Shown here piece after piece: positions 1 to 9,494 of a DNA stretch of 64,000 bases. The notes below the pieces were generated by a model that did no database searches, was not told the DNA's origin, and saw nothing but the letters and a program-made list of their open reading frames with translations. Source of the stretch: CAWJLE01 sp963843645 (GTDB lineage: Bacteria; Chloroflexota; Anaerolineae; DAOTYC01); assembly GCA_963843645.1 (NCBI GenBank), contig CAWJLE010000001.1, forward strand, positions 1,178,001-1,242,000, in the 5' to 3' direction. A program made the translations under genes and the position numbers. Within the stretch, counting starts at the first letter, position 1. Each line of letters starts with the position of its first letter.

Positions 1-1456
1 CTGGTAGGTGAAGTCGACCACGATGAAGTCGCCCTCGTACGACGTTGACCTTGTAGCGCAGGTTCAGGCCTCTCCGGCAGAACGTCGTACTCCCCGGCCG
101 GCAGCCCGCCGAACTCGGCGGCGAAATCGCCGTATTCGGGCTTGGAGCCGATCAGGGCGCGCGCCTGCCACCCGCCCGAGTCGACGATGACGGGGAGGTT
201 GCGCGCACCCAGCACGCGGACTACGATGGTCGCGGCGAGGCGGCCGTTGGTGAGACCGGACGTACGCTGGGTGACGTGACCGCTCCACACCGGAGCCGGC
301 GGGGCCGGCACGTAGAGCGGATTCGACGCAAACGAGCCGGACGGCGGCAAAGTTGCCGTCACTGCAGTCGGTTCCACGAGAGGAGATTCGGCGGTGAGCG
401 GGATAGGTGACGCCTCTGGGGTGGCCGTCGTCTCCGCCTGAGCCAGCTCGGCGGCCGGAGTCGGCACGACGAGGGTCGGGTTGAAGTCGACCAGCGCAAA
501 TTCGCCCTGTCCGATGGTGACCTTGAACGTCGTGCCCAGGCCGCGCGGAGTGATGCGGTACTCGCCCGCGCCCAGGCCACCGAATTCGGCCGCGAAGGCG
601 CCGTACTCCGGCTTCGAGCCCGTGGTAGAGGTGGCATGGTACGCCGCCGTTCACGAGCTCTATCGGCAGGTGATCCAGGCCCACGACGCGGACGACGATG
701 GTGGCGTATCCGAAAACGGGGCCTTTGGCCGTGTAGGTGACGCGTCCTTGCCACACGGTGACCGGCTCAGGGCTGGGTTCGACGGTTCGCGGCCGGCGTG
801 AAGGTCGGCGAAGGAAGAGGAGCGGCGGTGGGCGGCAACGTCGGTACGGCGGTCGGCACGATCCGCTCCACCGTCGGAACGACCTCGACGGACGGTATGG
901 TGGAAAGCGGCAGCGGCGTGGCGGTCGGCGCCGGTGTTGGCGTCGTCACGAAGACCCACGGGGTGGCCGTGGCCTCGTCCGGTCCCAGGGTCGGCACCAC
1001 GATCGTCCAGGGGGTCGACGTGGGCGAAGGAGTGGCCGGCTCGACCGGCTGGACGCCTTCGTGAACTGCACGGTGATGTAGCTCGTCATGTCCGCGTTCA
1101 GGGACAGCGACGTGCCCAAACCCTGCGGCTCGATGACGACCTGGCCGTGGGGGATAGGCGCAAACTCGCGCCACGTAAGGCCCAAACTCCGGCTTGCTGC
1201 CGGTCAGGGCCACGACGCTCCAGCCACCGCTGGAGACTCTGACCGGCAATCCTTTGATTCCGTCCACCGATACGCGCAGCACCGAGCCACGCAGAGACAG
1301 GTCTTGTGTTACCGAAACGATTCGCCCAATCCATTTGGCCGCAGGTTGAGTGGTTGGAGTTGGACTCTGAGCCAGCCCCTGGGCGGAGGGCAGCACCAAG
1401 ACCAGAGCCACCGCGGCCACTACGGCATACGTCAGCCACGCGGGCTTACTCACCAT
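1..1456 (-). CDS. Secreted three-repeat protein with Pro/Thr linkers (partial, frameshifted)
   Basis: Starts at an ATG with GAGGAG about ten bases upstream. Residues 1-30 look like a Sec signal peptide, followed by a Pro/Thr linker. A module of about 85 residues then occurs three times (near 1330-1070, 750-480 and 290-30). Each copy has W-x-G-(R/H)-(I/V), a V-R-V-x-G segment, usually SGGW, then GSKPE(F/Y)G; copies 2 and 3 continue with EFGGL-x-x-GEY. Linkers of 60-70 residues rich in Pro, Thr and Ala separate the modules. At least four frame changes (near 1170, 1055, 775 and 620) are needed to read through, and the third module runs off the left edge. It lies 56 bases downstream of a radical SAM gene and probably ends that operon. 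I do not recognise the family; an exported structural or binding protein is inferred. Confidence 0.6.
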
Positions 1457-1512
1457 GTTCAGTTATCTCCTCACTAGAAGCAGTTGTCGCGAACAACTGG
1501 GTGCGGTTGCAT

Positions 1513-2949
1513 CTACTGCGAACGGATACGCATGAACTGCCACGCCGCCCGGACGTATTCCCGGGGAGTGAGACGCACTGGGAACATGCGGCGTTTCATG
1601 GCGTAGCCTTTCCAAAGCTTGTACACCAACCAAAATACCGGGTTGTGCGGCAGCTTGATGAGCTGACGCACCACCGGCGCCAGGAACGGCAACTCCACCG
1701 TCAGAGCCAGGAGCTTTTGCAGGTTCTCAATCTGCCGCTTCTCACGGGCGTTGCCGAAACGAATGATAGTGTCGTCGCTGACTGAGCCGGACAGGTCGTC
1801 GAACGAACCGGACATCCACCCCTGCTGTGCCGCCCATTCTCCCAGGCCTGTTTTAGGATATGGCTGGAACAGGAACACGTTAGCATAGCTGGGCCGGCAC
1901 GCGATGTTCAGCTCCAAAGTCTCCCAATCCGTGCTCAGGCTGCCCGTTGGGAGGCCCAGCATATTGTTCGTCATGAAGCGGATGCCGTGGCGCCGCAAGA
2001 TCTCCGACGCGCGGAGGATCTCTTCCCGGCTCATGTTGCGGTTGAGAATCTGGTTGCGGAGCCGATCGTTGCCGGCCTCCACGCCAAAACTCACGCTCAC
2101 GCAACCCATCTCTTTGAACAGCCGGATGACGTCGTCCTCGACCAGGTTGGCGCGCACCTGGCACCAGAACGGCAGCGCGATCTCCGCCTTATAGCGGGCG
2201 GCGAACTCCTTGAGCCATTGGCGGTTCAGGATGAACGTGTCGTCCATGAACGTGATGAACGACAGTGAGTAGTGCGTCTTGACCTGCTTGATCTCGCGGA
2301 TCATGTTGTCCACGCTGCGGCGACGCGTGCGGCGGCCGGTGCCCCCGTACAGGTCGGAATAGGCCTTGTTGAAGCAAAAGGAGCAGTCGTAGGGACAGCC
2401 GCGCCCGGTGATGAACGGTCGGATGTGATTCGTCTTACTGGCCGGATGCGCCGTGTACAACAGCTCACGGTCGGCGAACGGCAGGTGGTCCAGCTCCTCT
2501 GGACTCAGGAGAGGCCGCAACTCGTTGCGAATGACCTGGCCATTCCGTTTGATGATCCAGTTCGAAATGTGGTCGATGGGTTCGCCTGCCCGAAGCGCGT
2601 TCAGCAGATCGAGCGTCGCATACTCGCCCTCACCGATGCAGATGCCGTCGACGCCTTCCTGATCGATCATTTCCGGGAAGAAGGTCGGGTGCGGCCCGCC
2701 GAAAACCGAGATAACCTCCGGCAGCAGAGCCTTGATCTGGCGGTTCACGTCCAGGTAGTAATGGTGGGTGCCGGTATACACCGTGTAGGCAACGACGTCG
2801 GGTTTGAGGCGCGCAGCAGCGGCGACGGGATCCTCGTCCGTGGCGACGACCAGGCTCACACGATGCCCCTCGCGCTTCAGCAGCGACGAGATCAGCATGA
2901 TGCCGTGGGGTTCGTTGTCGACTTCCTTAACGATGAAGAGCAGGTGCAA
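1513..2949 (-). CDS. B12-binding domain radical SAM protein, paralogue 1
   Basis: About 478 residues. The N-terminal half matches the cobalamin-binding Rossmann-type domain of class B radical SAM enzymes (EPHGIMLISSLL near the start, FGGPHPTFFPEMI near residue 95, GEGE). The radical SAM core has C185-x3-C189-x2-C192 in GCPYDCSFC. TTG start chosen because GGAG lies nine bases upstream and the two paralogues begin at the same point; an upstream extension in frame would overlap the preceding gene. It sits 35 bases downstream of paralogue 2. Such enzymes commonly do methyl transfers or rearrangements on lipids, pigments or natural products. With glycosyltransferases upstream, a cell-surface lipid or glycan substrate is inferred, not shown. 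Confidence 0.85.
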   Translation of the reverse strand: MHLLFIVKEVDNEPHGIMLISSLLKREGHRVSLVVATDEDPVAAAARLKPDVVAYTVYTGTHHYYLDVNRQIKALLPEVISVFGGPHPTFFPEMIDQEGVDGICIGEGEYATLDLLNALRAGEPIDHISNWIIKRNGQVIRNELRPLLSPEELDHLPFADRELLYTAHPASKTNHIRPFITGRGCPYDCSFCFNKAYSDLYGGTGRRTRRRSVDNMIREIKQVKTHYSLSFITFMDDTFILNRQWLKEFAARYKAEIALPFWCQVRANLVEDDVIRLFKEMGCVSVSFGVEAGNDRLRNQILNRNMSREEILRASEILRRHGIRFMTNNMLGLPTGSLSTDWETLELNIACRPSYANVFLFQPYPKTGLGEWAAQQGWMSGSFDDLSGSVSDDTIIRFGNAREKRQIENLQKLLALTVELPFLAPVVRQLIKLPHNPVFWLVYKLWKGYAMKRRMFPVRLTPREYVRAAWQFMRIRSQ

Positions 2950-2984
2950 GATAGGTTTCTCCAGACGTGGCTGCGGCGATCCGA

Positions 2985-4407
2985 TCAGGAATTCGTCTTC
3001 ATGAACTGCCGGACGAGAGCGACGTATTCGCCCAGGGACAGCGATACAGGGTGGACGCGCTTCTTGATGATGTAGCCCTTCCAAACCTTGTTGATGAGCC
3101 AGAAAACTACGTTGGGCGGCCAATCCATCAGCCGGCGAATCAGCGGCTGGAGCCACGGCCACTCGACGCCGAATGCGAAGCAGCGCTGCAGGTTCTCGAT
3201 CTGCCGCAGCTGCCGGGGCGGGAACTTCAACACCGAGCGGTCCCAGGCCAGGGTGCCCATGTCGTCGAACGTGCCCACCATCAGGTCTTGCCGACGGGTC
3301 AGCTCGCCGAGTTGCGTGCGCGGATACGGCTGGAAGATGAAGGCATGCGCGTACGCCGGACGGCATTCGGCATTGAGCGCCAGCGTTTCAAGGTCGTTCT
3401 CGATGGTGCTGGTCGGCAAGCCGATGATGTTGGTGGTCGTGAAGTTCAACCCACACTCGTGAAACAGCTTCGCCGCGTTCAGAATGTGCTCGCGGCTCAT
3501 GTTGCGCTTCAGCACCTCGTTGCGGATTCGGTCGTTGCCGGCCTCCACGCCCATGCTCACACAGTGGCACCCGGCAGCCTTCAGAAGCTGAACCTGCTCG
3601 CGGGTCACCAGGTTCGCGCGAGTGTTGCAGAAGAACGGCAGGCCGACTTCCGTGGGATACTTCCGGGCGAACTCCGTCAGCCACTCGTTCGAGATGACGA
3701 AGGTGTCGTCGACGAACACGACGAACTCCAGCGGGTACTTCTCTCGGACGTGCCTGATCTCTGCGAGGACGTTGTCGACGCTGCGCTGGCGGAAGCGCTT
3801 GGCCTTCGCTCCGTACAGCTCGAACATCGCGTGGTTAAAGCAGTAAGTAGCAGTTGTATGGGCAGCCGCGGCTGGTGATGAAGTGCTTGATCTTGCCGCG
3901 CCGGGAAGCCGGGTCCCGGTCGTAGAGCAGGTCGCGGTCCGGCGCGGGCAGGCTGTCCAGGTCGCTGATGAAAGCGCGAACGAGCGTGCGGACGATCTCG
4001 CCGTTCCACTTGAGGTGCCAGTTAGGAATGTGTGGGTCGAAGTCGTCTCGCCCGAGCGTGCCGGCAAGCTCTACGAGGGCGGCCTCGCCCTCGCCGATGC
4101 AGATTCCGTCCACGCCCTCTTCTTCGATCAACTCGGGGAAGAACGTCGGGTGCGGTCCGCCGAAGACTGAGAACACCGGAGCGACGGCGCGGATGCGCCG
4201 ATTGAGCTCCAGGTAATAGCGCTGTGAGCCGGTCATCACGCTATAGCCGACGATCTGCGGCTGCCACCGCCGGGCAACTTCGACCGGATCCTGGTGTTGT
4301 GCGACGACGAGATCGACTTCATGCCCCGCGGCTTTGAGGGCGCTGGACAGATGCAACAAGCCTTGCGGCTCGTACTCTACGTGTTGTATGACGAAAAGAA
4401 CGCGCAA
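2985..4407 (-). CDS. B12-binding domain radical SAM protein, paralogue 2 (one frameshift)
   Basis: Same architecture as its neighbours: N-terminal B12-binding domain (EPQGLLHLSSAL, FGGPHPTFFPELI) and a radical SAM core. The reading frame breaks inside the cluster motif: the N-terminal part reads GCPYNC (C182, C186) and one extra base near 3846 separates it from YCFNHAMFE, which supplies the third cysteine. Removing one base restores C-x3-C-x2-C, so an assembly indel is more likely than a dead gene. It starts with TTG, with GGGGGA about eight bases upstream. It follows paralogue 3 after 153 bases, the longest gap in the array, so an internal promoter is possible. Confidence 0.8.
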
Positions 4408-4560
4408 GAGAAACGTCCCCCGAAAGCCGGAGTGATGGCGAGAGCGGTGATCGATAATTTACCACACATGACGCCCCGGCGCAATACTGGGCGCCGGTCA
4501 AGGCGATTGCATTTAATCGTTGCGCCGGTCCCAGGGACTTCAATCGCCAAGGGCGGGTGC

Positions 4561-6000
4561 TCAATCCAGCTTCATGAAGTGGCGAGCGATGGCCCACGTC
4601 TCACCCACCGTGAGGTGAACGGGATGAATCCTCTTCTTGATGGTGTAGCCCTTCCACAACTTGTGAACCCACCAGAACAAGGGATTGCGCGGCCAGTCGA
4701 TGGCGCGGCGAACCACCGGCGTCAACCACGGGAACTCGACCGTGATGGCGAACAGCTTCTGCAGGTTCTCGATGCGGCGTTTCTGGACGGCCGGGAAATT
4801 CAGCACCGTCGTGTCCCACGCGGATTCCGAAATCTCGTCCATGGCGCCGTCCATCAGCTCGTCGCGGCGCACGATCTCGCCCAGCTCGGTGCGCGGGTAA
4901 GGTTGGAAGATGAAGGCGTTGGCGAAGTCGGCGTGGCACTCGGCGTTCAGAGCAATGGTCTCGAAATCCTGGTCGATCGTGCTGTGCGGCAGTCCGACCA
5001 TGTTCGTGGTGAGCACGGCCAGTCCCGCCTCGTGTAGCGTACGGCAGGCCTGGACGATCTGCTCCCGGGACATGTTGCGTTTCAGGATCTGCTCGCGCGT
5101 TTCATCGTTGCCCGTCTCCACGCCCATGCCCACGCTGACGCACCCGGCGTCGCGGAGCTGGCGCGCAATGTCCTTGGACACGAGGTTCGCGCGCACGTTG
5201 CAGAAGAACGGCACTCCAATGCGCCGCGGGTACTGGTCCGCGAACTCGGCGATCCACTCCGGCGACAGGATGAACGTGTCGTCCAGGAAGACGGCAAATT
5301 CGAGCGGGTACCGCGTCTTGACCTCGTCCAGCTCGGCCAGTACGTGCTCGACGCTGCGCTGACGCACCCGTTTGCCTTTGCCGCGATAGATCTCCCCGAG
5401 CGCGTGGTTGTAGCAGTAGGCGCAGTTGTACGGGCAGCCGCGCCCAGTGATGAAGTGCTTGATCTTGCTTTGGCGGGTCAGCGGATCGCGGTCGTAGACC
5501 AGCGCGCGATCCGGCTGGCCCAGCGAGTCCAGATCGCAGACGTACGGACGCACGGGGTTCCGCACGATCTCGCCATCGATGCGGAACCACCAGTTGGGAA
5601 TCCCGACCAGGTTTTCCGGGTTGGGCCCGGCATCGAGGGCGTTCGCCAGGTCGACGAGCGCGTCCTCGCCCTCTCCCACGCAGACGCCCACCCGGTCGAG
5701 GTCGGTTTCCTCGATCATCTCGGGAAAGAACGTCGCATGCGGTCCGCCAAACGCCGAGAAGACCGGTCGGTGCAGCGCATTTCGGATACGGGCGTTGAGG
5801 TCCAGGTAATACTTTTGGCCGCCGGTCCACACGCTGTAAGCCAGGATGCCCGGCTGCCATTCCCGAGCCACCGCCACGAGATCGTCTTCAGTGGTCACAG
5901 CGATCCGCACCTCGTGGCCCGCGTTCTTGAGCGCGGTCGAGAGATGCATGATGCCGATGGGCTCGTAGTCGATTTGTTTGAGAATGAAGAGAACGCGCAA
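4561..6000 (-). CDS. B12-binding domain radical SAM protein, paralogue 3
   Basis: Intact gene of about 479 residues with a B12-binding domain (EPIGIMHLSTAL, FGGPHATFFPEMI) and a radical SAM core with C189-x3-C193-x2-C196 (GCPYNCAYC). The N-MSREQI and GLPHSTI segments and the C-terminal P-W-L-x-P-x-x-R-R segment are shared with paralogues 1 and 2, so the three arose by tandem duplication. Several in-frame TTG codons exist; the one at 6000 has GAGG nine bases upstream and aligns with the paralogue starts, though 6018 cannot be excluded. It lies 42 bases downstream of a family 2 glycosyltransferase and is probably co-transcribed with it. Confidence 0.87.
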   Translation of the reverse strand: MRVLFILKQIDYEPIGIMHLSTALKNAGHEVRIAVTTEDDLVAVAREWQPGILAYSVWTGGQKYYLDLNARIRNALHRPVFSAFGGPHATFFPEMIEETDLDRVGVCVGEGEDALVDLANALDAGPNPENLVGIPNWWFRIDGEIVRNPVRPYVCDLDSLGQPDRALVYDRDPLTRQSKIKHFITGRGCPYNCAYCYNHALGEIYRGKGKRVRQRSVEHVLAELDEVKTRYPLEFAVFLDDTFILSPEWIAEFADQYPRRIGVPFFCNVRANLVSKDIARQLRDAGCVSVGMGVETGNDETREQILKRNMSREQIVQACRTLHEAGLAVLTTNMVGLPHSTIDQDFETIALNAECHADFANAFIFQPYPRTELGEIVRRDELMDGAMDEISESAWDTTVLNFPAVQKRRIENLQKLFAITVEFPWLTPVVRRAIDWPRNPLFWWVHKLWKGYTIKKRIHPVHLTVGETWAIARHFMKLD

Positions 6001-6042
6001 ACTCAAAAACCTCGTCAATGCCGACGCTCTGACGGTAGATCG

Positions 6043-6951
6043 CTAAGAGTCGCACCGTCCGCGCCGGAGCTTCCATCCGCCGACCCAGCGCCCCCACTGT
6101 CTCGCGAGCCGGCACATGGCCTGCACCCCCACGTATGACGCCTTGGCTGACCAGGGCTCGCCGCGATATTCCTCGCGCAGCCTTGTCAGGCTGCCCCGGG
6201 CCGGCCGCTCACACTGGTTGCAAGGATACTTCCGCTCGAAAACGACGGCCGACAGGCCGACACGGTAGTCGGCCAGAATCCGGTCCCGCGCCGTCAACAC
6301 GTAGTGGTGCGTGACCTGGATGGACGGCTGGTAATAGATGCGCACGCCCTGCTCGCGCAACTTCAGGTTCACGGCGAAGTCGTCGTAATAGAGCAGGTTC
6401 ACGTCGAACGCCGAGCCGCTCAGCGCCTGCCGGCGAAACGATCGATTGGCCCCGTAGCAGAAGATGACTTCTCCGGGCGTGTCGTGTTTGACGCCGAGTG
6501 GGGCGTTCATCAGGTCGAACGTTTCGAGATGCACCTGATGGCGGATCTTGCCGGCCAGGTTGGCCCCTGCCTCCGCTGTGATGCCGCCGGCAATCCCGTC
6601 GAACTCCGGGTGCGCTTCGTAGGCGGCCTCGTAGCGGGCCAGCCAGTCGATCGGCGCGAGGCAATCATCGTCGGTAAAGAGGACGATCTCGCCCTGGCTG
6701 CGCGCCACGCCCGTGTTCCGGGCAATCGACCAGCCGCAATTCTCCTGGTGCAAGTAACGAATCTGCCCCTCGCGCGCCAGGCTCACCAGCAGTCCGGGAG
6801 TCGTGTCGTCGCTCCCGTCGTCCACAACGATGATCTCGTAAGCCTCGCGCGGGAATTCCTGTACCAGGAGCGACGCCAGGCAGCGTTCCAGCAGGGCCTG
6901 CCGGTTGTAGGTTGTCACCACTATGCTGAACCGGGGTGGACGCTTGCTCAT
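6043..6951 (-). CDS. Family 2 glycosyltransferase (GT-A fold)
   Basis: 302 residues from an ATG. The N-terminus FSIVVTTYNRQALLERCL and the segment IIVVDDGSDDTT are the nucleotide-sugar binding elements of GT2 enzymes. FTDDDCLAP supplies the DxD-like metal-binding motif, and a later YDDFAVNLKLREQG segment resembles the catalytic (E/D)D region of GT2 family members that act on polyprenyl-linked or surface glycans. No membrane segments are evident, so it is probably cytoplasmic or peripheral. It is the first gene of the GT2/radical SAM/repeat-protein run, 460 bases from the next upstream gene, so a promoter should lie in that gap, although I see no convincing one. Confidence 0.85.
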   Translation of the reverse strand: MSKRPPRFSIVVTTYNRQALLERCLASLLVQEFPREAYEIIVVDDGSDDTTPGLLVSLAREGQIRYLHQENCGWSIARNTGVARSQGEIVLFTDDDCLAPIDWLARYEAAYEAHPEFDGIAGGITAEAGANLAGKIRHQVHLETFDLMNAPLGVKHDTPGEVIFCYGANRSFRRQALSGSAFDVNLLYYDDFAVNLKLREQGVRIYYQPSIQVTHHYVLTARDRILADYRVGLSAVVFERKYPCNQCERPARGSLTRLREEYRGEPWSAKASYVGVQAMCRLARQWGRWVGGWKLRRGRCDS

Positions 6952-7299
6952 TTTCTACGCCCCGCGGCGCCACTTCGATGATCGAATCCGAACAGGCACT
7001 GCTGCCCTTCCTCCGGAAACCCACGCAACGAGCTGCTCCACGGACACGGCACAGCGTAGGCATTCAGCGGACGCGGGAGATCCGCAGATGCCCGACGTGG
7101 TGCATGTCACAAATCGTCACGGGGAATCACCGGCGAACTGCTGGGATGGCGCGAATCGGTGATGGAAGAGGCTGACGAGCGCAGACGCTTCAAGGCCGGG
7201 CGCCGGACTATGAGGTCATAGTGCGAATCGCGAAGCCCAAACTCCACCCCACGAAGTAGTATATCGCTGTTGTCACGATCACACAAATGTGTTGAGGCC

Positions 7300-7320
7300 C
7301 AGGGCAATGCCATTGCCCTG
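7300..7320. repeat. Perfect palindrome, 10-base arms with one-base centre
   Basis: CAGGGCAATG at 7300-7309 is the exact inverse of CATTGCCCTG at 7311-7320, with a single C between them. Because it lies just past the end of the glycosyltransferase operon it could act as a terminator stem, though no T-run follows, or as a protein-binding site. Confidence 0.6.
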
Positions 7321-7349
7321 TGTTGGAGCCGGCATCAACGCACCCGGAC

Positions 7350-7371
7350 GTCCGAAGTTTCCAAAACTCCC
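7350..7371. repeat. Dispersed palindromic element, copy 1
   Basis: CCGAAGTTTCCAAAACTC at 7352-7369 is identical, base for base, to 42035-42052. The same core, as CCGAAGTTTC or its inverse, recurs in degenerate or perfected form at 11346-11380 and 31965-31985. The element can fold as GAAGTTT / AAACTyc. Confidence 0.6.
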
Positions 7372-7410
7372 AGCACGGATGGCTGGGCTGTGCGGGGAAG
7401 TCTCGAGCGA

Positions 7411-8292
7411 TCAACGACCACGATACCAGAGCGAGATGGGGCGGTCTCGGTAGCGCGGCATCACCCTGCGGGCCAGGTAGAGCCGCGCGGTGCGGATCAA
7501 CATCGCCGGAACCTGGTACAGCACGAGCGCGGGCAGGAGCACCGGATAGTGCGCGGGAGGGGCATAGCTGAGGAAAAACAGCAGGTGGTTGCGCAGCCGC
7601 ATGTACGTCTGCCACGCGAACCGCTTCTCGCCGGAGCGTCCAATCTTGTGCACCATGCGGGCCCGCGTCGTCACCGCCGTCCGGTAGCCGCGAGATTTGG
7701 CCCGCATGCACAGGTCGGCATCCTCGAAATAGGCGCCATACCGCGGGTCGAACAGCCCGATCTCACGGAACAGCTGCGCCCGCGCCAGCAGCCCGCACCC
7801 CCACACGTAGTCGATCGGGAGCGCGCCCTCCGGGGTCCGGCCCTCGACGTAACGGCGGAGATGGACGCCGCCGAACCAGAAGTCGAAATCGCCGCCCATG
7901 TCCACCAGGTCTGGACGGATCGTGCGCTGCATGAGTGGACCGACGAGACCGACGGCCGGATCTTCATCGAGAGCGCGCAGCAGCTGTGAGATACAGTCCG
8001 GCTCAAGCACCGTGTCGTTGTTGAGCACGAACAAGAACTCCGCCCCCGATCTCAGGGCCTCGCTCAGACCGACGTTGTTGCCGTCAACGAAGCCCCGATT
8101 GCGGCCGAGCTCGATCAGGCGGATCTGGGGGAAGCGCGCGCGGATGGCCGGGACAGAACCGTCGGACGAGCCGTTGTCCACGACAATGACGCTCAACGCC
8201 GGGTAGTCGCTCCGCCGCAGCGACTCCAGGCATTCCAGGGTGTCTTCGAGCCCGTTCCAATTCAGGACGATGACGCTAACCGTGGGTGTCAT
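7411..8292 (-). CDS. Family 2 glycosyltransferase, rhamnosyltransferase-like
   Basis: 293 residues from the ATG at 8292, which overlaps the upstream stop codon as ATGA and implies translational coupling. TVSVIVLNWNGLEDTLECL, VIVVDNGSSDGS and FLFVLNNDTVLEPD are hallmarks of GT2 enzymes of the WcaA/rhamnosyltransferase type, with NNDT in place of a strict DxD. FFEDADLCMRAKSRGY is the acceptor-side ED motif. The C-terminal 60 residues (LLFFLSYAPPAHYPVLLPALVLYQ) are hydrophobic and may anchor it to the membrane. It is the last gene of the operon starting near 12.7 kb. Confidence 0.87.
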   Translation of the reverse strand: MTPTVSVIVLNWNGLEDTLECLESLRRSDYPALSVIVVDNGSSDGSVPAIRARFPQIRLIELGRNRGFVDGNNVGLSEALRSGAEFLFVLNNDTVLEPDCISQLLRALDEDPAVGLVGPLMQRTIRPDLVDMGGDFDFWFGGVHLRRYVEGRTPEGALPIDYVWGCGLLARAQLFREIGLFDPRYGAYFEDADLCMRAKSRGYRTAVTTRARMVHKIGRSGEKRFAWQTYMRLRNHLLFFLSYAPPAHYPVLLPALVLYQVPAMLIRTARLYLARRVMPRYRDRPISLWYRGR

Positions 8293-9494
8293 TCCACGCC
8301 TGCCTTGCGATGGCCCAGCCGTTCGAACAGCGCTTCCAGGCGCGAGACGTTGTCGTCCCAGCGATAGATCCGCTGAACGTGGCGGCGGCCGCCCGAGGCG
8401 ATGCGATCCCACAGTGCAGGATCATGCAGCAGCGCGACCGTCAGGTCAGCGAAGCGAACAGCCTCGTCTGCGACGCACACGGCCTCGTCGACCGGCGCCC
8501 CCAGGCCTTCGTTTCCGAGCGACGTCGTGACGACGGGCCGGCCCGCGCCCATGGCGTCCACGATCTTGTTGAAGATGCCGCCGGGCGTAAGCATCGGCGC
8601 GACGAACACGTCGCACGCGGCGTAGGCCGGGCGCAGATCCTTTACGTAGCCCGTGACGGTGATGCCCGGCTCGCGGCCCAGGTTCAGGATGCGCTTCTGC
8701 GGCCGCGAGCCCACGACGTGCAACTCGGCGTTCGGGCAGCGGGCCCTGACACGCGGCAGGACCTCCCGGGCGAAATAGACGACCGCTTCGCAGTTCTCGT
8801 CTCGGTCCATCGCGCCGGCGAACAACAGCCGTTCAGGGCGCCGTTCATCCGGGACGATGCTCGCGAATTCGGCGATGTGGGTCCATGGGTGAAGGACGTG
8901 CGCTTCGAGGCCGGGCAGCCGCTCGAGCAGCACGCTCCTGTCGTGCTCCGAGCGCGTCAGCACCGCGTCGAAGCGGCGGCACAGGACCAGCTCGTGGGCT
9001 TCGGCCCGCCGGGCTCGCCACCCGGCCAGCGGGCTGAGCTTGCCCCTCGCCCGGTGGGCGAGCGAACGGAAGCTCACATCCACCTCGTCCAGAATGCGCA
9101 GGGTAGCGTGTTGTGGCACGGCATCGACGTAGCGGCCCGTCTCGGTCCATTCGAACTGCACGACGTCGATGGCGTGAGCTAGGACGCATTCCCGGACGTG
9201 GGCGCACACCTGGCTCTGCGCACGGCGCCCCAGGGTCAGCGGGCGCCGCCAACCGCCCTGGTAGGCGCTGCGCAGCTTCTGGCGCCAGCTCCAGGCCGGC
9301 ACGATGGCCCGCACGGACGCGCAGTAGGGCTCGATCTCGGTCGCGTGGCCGGCTTCGTCCTCGCCGACCAGGGAGACCAGGTGCACTTCGTGTCGCCGTT
9401 GGGCCAGCGACTCGATCAGGTGAAACAGGTCGGTGCCCCCGCCGTGCAGCACGCCGGGGTAGGGCAGCAGGCACGAAACGAACAAGATCCTCAC
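8289..9494 (-). CDS. Glycosyltransferase, GT-B fold (GT4-like)
   Basis: 401 residues from a GTG that overlaps the upstream stop as GTGA. The N-terminus RILFVSCLLPYPGVLHGGGTDLFHLI has the Gly-rich loop of GT-B donor-independent domains. The C-terminal half contains ECEAVVYFAREVLPRVR-like and AACDVFVAPMLTPGGIFNKIVDAMGAGRPVV segments; the latter corresponds to the E-x7-E region of GT4 enzymes, with the expected glutamates mostly replaced. It ends in an ATGA overlap with the next gene. Cytoplasmic or peripheral, probably adding a sugar in surface glycan assembly; donor and acceptor are unknown. Confidence 0.82.
   Translation of the reverse strand: MRILFVSCLLPYPGVLHGGGTDLFHLIESLAQRRHEVHLVSLVGEDEAGHATEIEPYCASVRAIVPAWSWRQKLRSAYQGGWRRPLTLGRRAQSQVCAHVRECVLAHAIDVVQFEWTETGRYVDAVPQHATLRILDEVDVSFRSLAHRARGKLSPLAGWRARRAEAHELVLCRRFDAVLTRSEHDRSVLLERLPGLEAHVLHPWTHIAEFASIVPDERRPERLLFAGAMDRDENCEAVVYFAREVLPRVRARCPNAELHVVGSRPQKRILNLGREPGITVTGYVKDLRPAYAACDVFVAPMLTPGGIFNKIVDAMGAGRPVVTTSLGNEGLGAPVDEAVCVADEAVRFADLTVALLHDPALWDRIASGGRRHVQRIYRWDDNVSRLEALFERLGHRKAGVE

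Larger units (their letters stand above)
6952..7410. other. Gene-free stretch with several short palindromes
   Basis: No open frame here has coding character. It separates the end of the glycosyltransferase operon (stop at 7411) from the start of the next minus-strand gene (6951). It holds a perfect palindrome with 10-base arms (7300-7320), ACACA/TGTGT just before it, and one copy of the CCGAAGTTTC element (7350-7371). The cluster of hairpins is suited to transcription termination, and a promoter for the 6951 gene is expected but not recognised. Confidence 0.55.

Noticed and set aside
6923..7175. Two overlapping plus-strand frames of 79 codons in the gap after the glycosyltransferase operon
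   Set aside because: Overlapping frames of equal length, no ribosome-binding site and no recognisable motif; treated as non-coding.
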